A DNA stretch of 11,546 nucleotides, from contig DASVPW010000032.1 in NCBI GenBank assembly GCA_036389455.1, forward strand, positions 1 through 11,546, in the 5' to 3' direction. Origin of the DNA: JAJKJG01 sp036389455 (GTDB taxonomy: Bacteria > Pseudomonadota > Alphaproteobacteria > Rhizobiales > Beijerinckiaceae). Positions 7,570 through 11,546 of this stretch are shown piece after piece (position 1 is the first letter of the stretch; each line of letters starts with the position of its first letter). Position numbers and translations under genes: made by a program. The notes beneath the pieces are model-generated. The model was given only the letters and a program-made list of their open reading frames with translations, did not search any database and was not told where the DNA came from.

Positions 7570-8913
7570 TTGGCCCGCTCCGCCGGAGCCCGCGCACCCC
7601 GGGCCGATACCCGCGAGGAGCCCGCCGGCCTGCCGGCGCGGCGGCTCGCCTGGAGCGTCGTCGACGAGGTGCTGCGCAGCGGGCGGGCGCTTGACGAGAC
7701 GTTCGAGCGCGAGGCCCGCAAGGCCGCGCTGGAGGGCCGGGACGAGGCGCTCGCCCGGGCGATCGCGGTCGTGACCTTCCGCCGTCTCGGCACCATCCGG
7801 CAGGCCCTTCTGGACCGCCTGCCTAAGGGGCCGCCGAAGGACGAGCGCGCGCTTGCGCTGCTCGCGACCGCGGCCGCGCAAGTTCTCTTTCTCGACGTTC
7901 CCGACCACGCCGCCGTCGACGTGACCGTGCGCCTCGCGCAGGGCGGGCGGCTGCATTATCTCGCGGGCCTCGCCAACGCCGTGCTCCGGCGGCTCGCCCG
8001 GGAGCGCCAGGAGATTCTGGCCGCCGCCGACGCGCTCGACGTGGACACGCCGGACTGGCTCGCCCGCCGCTGGAGCGCCGCTTACGGCGACGAGGCCCGG
8101 GCCATCGCCGAGGCGCACCGGCGCGGCGGCGCGATCGACCTCACCGTGCGCCAGGACCCGGGCGCCTGGGCCGAGCGGCTCGGCGCCACGCTCCTGGCGA
8201 CCGGGGCCGTGCGGCTCAACGAGCGCGGCCCGATCCGCGAGCTTCCGGGCTATGCCGAGGGCGCGTGGTGGATCCAGGACGCCGCGGCGGCGCTCCCGGC
8301 CCGGCTCCTCGCCGTGGATTCCGGCGAGCGCGTCGCCGACCTCTGCGCCGCCCCCGGCGGCAAGACCGCCCAGCTCGCGAGCGCGGGCGCGCAAGTGCTC
8401 GCCATCGACCGCTCGGCCCCGCGCCTGAAGCGCTTGTCCGAGAACATGGCCCGCCTCAACCTCGCGGTCGAGACCAGAGCCGCCGACGCGCTCACGCTGG
8501 AGGCGGAGCCCTTCGATGCCGTCCTCCTTGACGCGCCCTGCTCGGCGACCGGCACCATCCGCCGCCACCCGGACGTGCCCTGGATCAAGCGCGAGGACGA
8601 CCTTCCGAAGCTCGCCGGCCTCCAATCCCGGCTCCTCGACAAGGCCGCGGCGCTGACGAAGCCCGGCGGGCGCCTCCTCTACTGCACCTGCTCGCTCGAG
8701 CCGGAGGAGGGAGAGCGCCAGGCGGCCGCCTTCCTGGAGCGCGCGCCCGCCTTCCGCCGCGTCCCGGTGCGCCCGGAGGAGCTTCCGGGCCTCGCGCAGG
8801 CGATCACCCCGGAGGGGGACGTGCGCACCCTTCCGCACCACGGCGGCCCCGAATTTGGCGCGATCGGGATCGACGGTTTCTTCATCGCCCGGTTCCGGCG
8901 GGACAATTCCTGA
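7570..8913 (+). CDS. rsmB: 16S rRNA (cytosine-967-C5) methyltransferase RsmB/Sun family
   Basis: S-adenosylmethionine-dependent enzyme that makes 5-methylcytosine in 16S rRNA (C967 in E. coli numbering). 447 residues (E. coli 429). A NusB-like RNA-binding domain spans about residues 20-150, followed by the Rossmann methyltransferase domain. SAM motif I DLCAAPGGKT begins at residue 257, AIDRSAPRLKRL follows, the catalytic motif DAPCSATGT contains Cys324, and the motif TCSLEPEEGE contains the nucleophile Cys374. These sit almost where E. coli has Cys325 and Cys375, which supports the chosen N-terminus. The start is taken as TTG at 7570, the first usual start codon after the htpX stop in the same frame. 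Its Shine-Dalgarno is poor (GAGG abuts the codon, GGGG at 7559-7562), so translation probably depends on ribosomes finishing htpX. A later non-ATG start is possible: GAGGAG near 7615-7620 precedes a CTG. The same fold covers other NOL1/NOP2/Sun enzymes, but the NusB domain points to RsmB. Confidence 0.95.
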   Translation: MARSAGARAPRADTREEPAGLPARRLAWSVVDEVLRSGRALDETFEREARKAALEGRDEALARAIAVVTFRRLGTIRQALLDRLPKGPPKDERALALLATAAAQVLFLDVPDHAAVDVTVRLAQGGRLHYLAGLANAVLRRLARERQEILAAADALDVDTPDWLARRWSAAYGDEARAIAEAHRRGGAIDLTVRQDPGAWAERLGATLLATGAVRLNERGPIRELPGYAEGAWWIQDAAAALPARLLAVDSGERVADLCAAPGGKTAQLASAGAQVLAIDRSAPRLKRLSENMARLNLAVETRAADALTLEAEPFDAVLLDAPCSATGTIRRHPDVPWIKREDDLPKLAGLQSRLLDKAAALTKPGGRLLYCTCSLEPEEGERQAAAFLERAPAFRRVPVRPEELPGLAQAITPEGDVRTLPHHGGPEFGAIGIDGFFIARFRRDNS

Positions 8914-8926
8914 TCCGTCCGCTTCG

Positions 8927-8945
8927 GGTTAACGTTCCGTTAACC
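8927..8945. promoter_or_regulatory. perfect 8-bp palindrome containing a CtrA-type TTAA-N7-TTAA box
   Basis: GGTTAACG-TTC-CGTTAACC is a perfect inverted repeat (8927-8934 and 8938-8945). It contains TTAA (8929-8932), seven bases, then TTAAC (8940-8944), which is the spacing of the CtrA consensus in alphaproteobacteria. It is an AT-rich patch in very GC-rich DNA, 14 bp after the rsmB stop and 53 bp before the start of the heparinase-like gene, a plausible promoter position. The same sequence could instead be a small 3' hairpin for rsmB, although no T-run follows. The motif is directly visible; binding by CtrA is inference. Confidence 0.45.
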
Positions 8946-8987
8946 GCCTCCGCCGCATCGGAAGGCGGGGCGAGCTGCGAGGCGGCG

Positions 8988-8993
8988 AAGGAG
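8988..8993 (+). promoter_or_regulatory. strong ribosome binding site deciding the GTG start of the heparinase-like gene
   Basis: AAGGAG lies 5 nt before the GTG at 8999. It is the best Shine-Dalgarno match among the + strand genes here and makes the GTG the clear choice of start; no ATG in this frame upstream is better placed. Confidence 0.75.
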
Positions 8994-8998
8994 CAGGC

Positions 8999-10759
8999 GT
9001 GAAGTGGGGCCCTGACCGGTGGCGCCTCTACGGGCTCGCATGCCGCGAGGCCGGGCGCGCGATATGGGGCGCCCTCGCCCGCCGGCCGCGGTTCCTTGCC
9101 GGCTCGACCCGGCGCGTCCTGATCGCCCCGCAGGACCTGCGCACGAGCGACCCGACGGTCGCGGGCGAGATCTACGCCGGCACCTTCGCCTTCGCAGGCC
9201 GCGCCGTCTCGACCGGCGGGCGCTCGCCCTTCGCCCTCGACCCGCCGACCCGCGCCTGGGGCGAGGCGCTCTACGGCTTCGGGTGGCTCAGGCACCTGCG
9301 CGCCGCCGAGACCGCGCTTGCCCGGGCGAACGCGCGCGCCCTCGTGGCCGAGTTCCTGGCCCGGCGTCCCCGACACGCCGCCCTGGCCCGCAGCACCCCC
9401 CTCGTCGCCCGCCGGACCCTGTCCTTCCTGGCCCAGGCCCCGCTCCTCCTGGAAGGCGCCGACCACAAGTTCTACCAGCGCTTCCTGCGCGCGCTCGAGC
9501 AGTCCGCGCGGGAGCTATCCCGCGCCATGCGCCTCTCGAGCCAGCCGCTGCACCGCCTGACGGCGGCGATCGCGCTCGCTTACGTCGGCCTGTGCTGCGA
9601 GGGGATGGAGCGGCTGCTGCGCCGCGCGAACCGGGCCCTCGCGCGCGAGCTCGACCGGCAGATCCTCCCGGACGGCGGCCACCGCAACCGCAACCCGCAG
9701 GTCGTGATCGAGCTCCTGCTCGACCTCCTGCCGCTCCGCCAGACCTACGCCGGCCGCGGCCTCGAGCCGCCGCCGGCCCTCACCGGCGCGATCGACCGCA
9801 TGCTGCCGTTCCTGCGCCTGCTGCGCCACGGCGACGGCTCGCTCGCCCGCTTCAACGGCATGGACGTGAGCGCCGCCGGCGAGCTCGCGACGCTCCTCAT
9901 GTACGAGGGCGCGCGCGGCCGGGCGATGCGGCGCGCGCCCCATTCGGGCTACGAGCGGCTCGAGGCCGGGGAGACCGTGGTCGTCGCAGAGGTCGGCCCG
10001 GCGCCGCCCGTCGACGACGCGGCCGAGGCCCATGCGGGCTGCCTCTCGTTCGAGCTGTCGAGCGGGGCGCAAGGCCTCGTCGTGAACTGCGGCGCCGCGC
10101 GCACGGCCGCTGACGAGACGCGCCTTGCCGCCCGCTCGACCGCGGCCCATTCGACCGCGACCGTCGGCGGGACCTCGTCCGGCCGGCTCCTCACCCGCCA
10201 TGGATGGTTTCTGGACCGCTGGATCGCGGCATGGCTGATCCGCCGCCTCGGGCCTGCCCTCGTCCGCGGACCCCGCGCCGTCCCGGTCGAGCGCGAGGAG
10301 CCGACGGACGGGAACGGGGCGCAGCACCTCACTGCCAGCCACGACGGCTACCGGGCCTTGCGGATCGTCCACGGGAGGCGCTGGCGGCTGTCGGGCCGGG
10401 GCGACCGTCTCGACGGCGAGGACACGTTCGCGGGGACCGGGAAGAGCCGCGCCGCCGAGCCGGCGACGATCCGCTTCCATCTCGCGCCGGGCGTGCGGGC
10501 GAGCCGGGTCGAGGGCGGCGCGATCCTCCTCGTCCTGCCGAACCGGGAGGCCTGGCAGTTCACCGCAAACGTCGAGGCGGGGCTCGAGGAGAGCGTGTTC
10601 TTCGCCGCGAGCGAGGGCCTGCGCCGCACCGAGCAGATCGTGCTCGCGACCGACACCGCCGCGACGCCCCAGGTGACGTGGCGCTTCGAGCGCCTGCCGC
10701 GGGCGCCGGAGCGGGGCGAGGCCCGCCGGGGCACGGAGGCGCCGAGACCGATGCTCTGA
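8999..10759 (+). CDS. heparinase II/III-like family protein of unknown substrate
   Basis: 586 residues. Resembles the heparinase II/III-like proteins that sit near rsmB and purH in many Hyphomicrobiales; no substrate is known to me. The N-terminal half (about 100-300) is helix-rich, as in the alpha/alpha toroid of polysaccharide lyases, with RQILPDGGHRNRNPQ around residue 225 (His228) where lyases carry their 'dGs-x-x-E' segment. The C-terminal half (about 310-560) looks beta-rich: HAGCLSFELSSG, GLVVNCG, RSTAAHSTATVGG (His384), ASHDGYRALRIVHGR and RFHLAPGV. In classical members the AHSTATV region reads like GHSH-x-D, so active-site residues differ. The N-terminus (MKWGPDRWRLYGLACREAGR) has no signal peptide or lipobox, which is odd for a polysaccharide lyase. 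GTG start with AAGGAG upstream; 85 bp after rsmB, so either last in that operon or separately promoted through the palindrome at 8927. Family assignment is good; activity is not assignable. Confidence 0.85.
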   Translation: MKWGPDRWRLYGLACREAGRAIWGALARRPRFLAGSTRRVLIAPQDLRTSDPTVAGEIYAGTFAFAGRAVSTGGRSPFALDPPTRAWGEALYGFGWLRHLRAAETALARANARALVAEFLARRPRHAALARSTPLVARRTLSFLAQAPLLLEGADHKFYQRFLRALEQSARELSRAMRLSSQPLHRLTAAIALAYVGLCCEGMERLLRRANRALARELDRQILPDGGHRNRNPQVVIELLLDLLPLRQTYAGRGLEPPPALTGAIDRMLPFLRLLRHGDGSLARFNGMDVSAAGELATLLMYEGARGRAMRRAPHSGYERLEAGETVVVAEVGPAPPVDDAAEAHAGCLSFELSSGAQGLVVNCGAARTAADETRLAARSTAAHSTATVGGTSSGRLLTRHGWFLDRWIAAWLIRRLGPALVRGPRAVPVEREEPTDGNGAQHLTASHDGYRALRIVHGRRWRLSGRGDRLDGEDTFAGTGKSRAAEPATIRFHLAPGVRASRVEGGAILLVLPNREAWQFTANVEAGLEESVFFAASEGLRRTEQIVLATDTAATPQVTWRFERLPRAPERGEARRGTEAPRPML

Positions 10760-10813
10760 CGCCCCCTCCGGAGGAGGCCTCTGCGAAACGCGCTCCCTGA
10801 CGCGCGCAGCTTT

Positions 10814-10872
10814 CCTCCTCCCCCTTGTGGGGAGGTCCGACTCGGCCGAAGGCCGAGCGGGGTGGGGGTCGC
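10814..10872. repeat. two-hairpin GC-rich intergenic repeat element, possible terminator
   Basis: Two adjacent perfect inverted repeats are present: CCTCCCC-CTTGT-GGGGAGG (10817-10835) and CTCGGCC-GAA-GGCCGAG (10841-10857). A G-rich tail, GGGGTGGGGGTC, follows and can also pair partly with the C-rich left edge. It starts 55 bp after the stop of the heparinase-like gene. The composite look (C-rich arm, short loop, internal hairpin, G-rich arm) is typical of dispersed intergenic elements in GC-rich alphaproteobacteria, and it could end transcription or protect the mRNA. There is no T-run. It is not the same sequence as the repeat at 4519-4635. Confidence 0.6.
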
Positions 10873-10955
10873 TGGGCATAGGGCTCCCGGTCGATGCCGG
10901 CCACGCCATCTCTCAGCCGCAGGCGCCAAGGCCAGGCGATGTCCAGAAGCCTGCC

Positions 10956-10984
10956 TTGACCCCCCCTGCCGAAAATGGTCGAAA
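10956..10984 (+). promoter_or_regulatory. candidate sigma-70 promoter for the cyclopropane synthase-like gene
   Basis: TTGACC (10956-10961) is a near-consensus -35 element. After 17 bp comes TCGAAA (10979-10984), a weak -10. This would start RNA near 10991, giving a leader of about 18 nt that holds GAGGGG (10998-11003) 5 nt before the ATG. The rest of the 249-bp spacer (10760-11008) carries the repeat at 10814-10872 and a short GC palindrome, CCTCCGGAGG (10765-10774), and no gene I can support. Confidence 0.4.
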
Positions 10985-11008
10985 GCGCCCCGCACGAGAG
11001 GGGACCTG

Positions 11009-11546
11009 ATGAGCGCGGACGACCGACTTCAAGCCTTCCGGAAGCTTCTGGGGGACGCCCGCGAGCGCCTCGGCCTCGAGATCGGCTTCGTGCTGTGGGA
11101 CGGCTCGACCGTGCCCGCGGACCTTTCCCCGGATGCGCTCGCGGTCGCCTTCGCCGACGAGGGCGCGATCGCCGGCCTCGTGCGCCGGCCCCGCCTCGAC
11201 ACGCTCTCGAACCTGTGGGTCTCGAAGCGCATCGACCTGCGCAACGGCACGCTCTTCGATCTCGCCGACGTGCGCGCGGCGAGGAAGGTCCGCACCAAGG
11301 ACTTCCTCAAGACCCTCGACAAGATGGCGCTCGCCAAACTGATCTGGACCTTCTGGCGCGTCGACCGCGGCGGCCCGTGGCCGCTCGAAGAGATCCCCTC
11401 CGAGAAGCCGTCGAGCGGCGACCCGAAGGAGAACAAGAAGAACATCGCCTACCACTACGACGTCTCGAACGCCTTCTACGCGCTCTGGCTCGACCGCGAG
11501 ATGGTCTACACCTGCGCCTACTGCACCGACTGGGACAACGACATCG
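11009..11546 (+). CDS. cyclopropane-fatty-acyl-phospholipid synthase-like SAM methyltransferase, 3'-partial
   Basis: The first 179 codons are open to the window edge. Family enzymes transfer a methylene group from S-adenosylmethionine to cis double bonds of phospholipid acyl chains at the inner membrane, which toughens the membrane in stress or stationary phase. The visible part has the N-terminal domain (about 1-140) and the beginning of the catalytic domain: YHYDVSNAFYALWLDREMVY (residues 148-167), which matches the family's HYD-x-x-N-x-FY-x-LWLD signature (His149), then TCAYCTDW. The SAM-binding glycine motif and active-site bicarbonate residues lie past the edge, so exact specificity (cyclopropane versus other acyl methylation) cannot be settled. 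The ATG at 11009 has GAGGGG 5 nt upstream. It is probably transcribed on its own from the candidate promoter at 10956, after the repeat that follows the heparinase-like gene. Confidence 0.9.
   Translation, partial: MSADDRLQAFRKLLGDARERLGLEIGFVLWDGSTVPADLSPDALAVAFADEGAIAGLVRRPRLDTLSNLWVSKRIDLRNGTLFDLADVRAARKVRTKDFLKTLDKMALAKLIWTFWRVDRGGPWPLEEIPSEKPSSGDPKENKKNIAYHYDVSNAFYALWLDREMVYTCAYCTDWDNDI

Noticed and set aside
6307..8841. A single 844-residue protein on the - strand.
   Set aside because: Most of it is the antisense of htpX and rsmB, both with full catalytic motifs, and it is low-complexity Arg/Gly/Ala-rich sequence. Only the last 76 residues look like a real protein.
9515..10909. A 464-residue - strand frame opposite the heparinase-like gene.
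   Set aside because: Antisense shadow that ends in the repeat region, with no domain. The + strand protein has coherent family features and a strong ribosome binding site.
10827..11009. A 60-codon + strand frame in the spacer before the cyclopropane synthase-like gene.
   Set aside because: It begins inside the two-hairpin repeat, is Pro/Gly-rich without conserved character and has no ribosome binding site.
1..11546. A novel defence, phage or mobile system.
   Set aside because: No transposase, integrase, toxin-antitoxin, nuclease, CRISPR repeat or tRNA-linked attachment site was seen, and base composition looks even. The genes are core metabolism and maintenance functions.

Overview
This is a very GC-rich window (by eye around 70%) with G/C-ending codons throughout. 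Gene content and protein style point to an alphaproteobacterium of the order Hyphomicrobiales (Rhizobiales), plausibly near Methylobacterium. The pointers are an L-180-class NAD-glutamate dehydrogenase, a DUF1674/SDHAF4 protein, and an rsmB gene beside a heparinase II/III-like gene in the neighbourhood of purH. The genus is inferred from memory of such proteins, not from a search. The window looks like core chromosome. I see no mobile genes, phage genes, CRISPR arrays or RNA genes.

Layout. Positions 2-4516 (+) hold the bulk of a large NAD-specific glutamate dehydrogenase whose N-terminus lies upstream of the window. It converges on purH (4637-6229, -), and the gap of about 120 bp is almost entirely one long imperfect inverted repeat that could end transcription from both sides. 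Upstream of purH on the same strand is a 76-residue SDHAF4-like succinate dehydrogenase assembly factor (6307-6537, -). Divergent from that pair, a + strand block runs htpX (6637-7566), rsmB (7570-8913) and a heparinase II/III-like gene (8999-10759). The rsmB-heparinase gap holds a perfect palindrome that also matches a CtrA-type TTAA-N7-TTAA box. After a 249-bp spacer with a two-hairpin repeat and a candidate promoter comes the start of a cyclopropane-fatty-acyl-phospholipid synthase-like gene (11009 to the window edge).

How the genes relate. Most are housekeeping: glutamate catabolism feeding 2-oxoglutarate and NADH to the TCA cycle, assembly of TCA/respiratory complex II, the last two steps of IMP synthesis, inner-membrane protein quality control, 16S rRNA m5C modification and membrane lipid modification. 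There is no sign that they form one pathway. The least understood member is the heparinase II/III-like protein, which has no visible export signal and a catalytic-type motif unlike that of classical lyases. I found no convincing new multi-gene system. The points worth a second look are the possible CtrA box, the htpX-rsmB junction in a single frame, the two intergenic repeats, and the small SDHAF4 gene hidden in a long antisense open frame.
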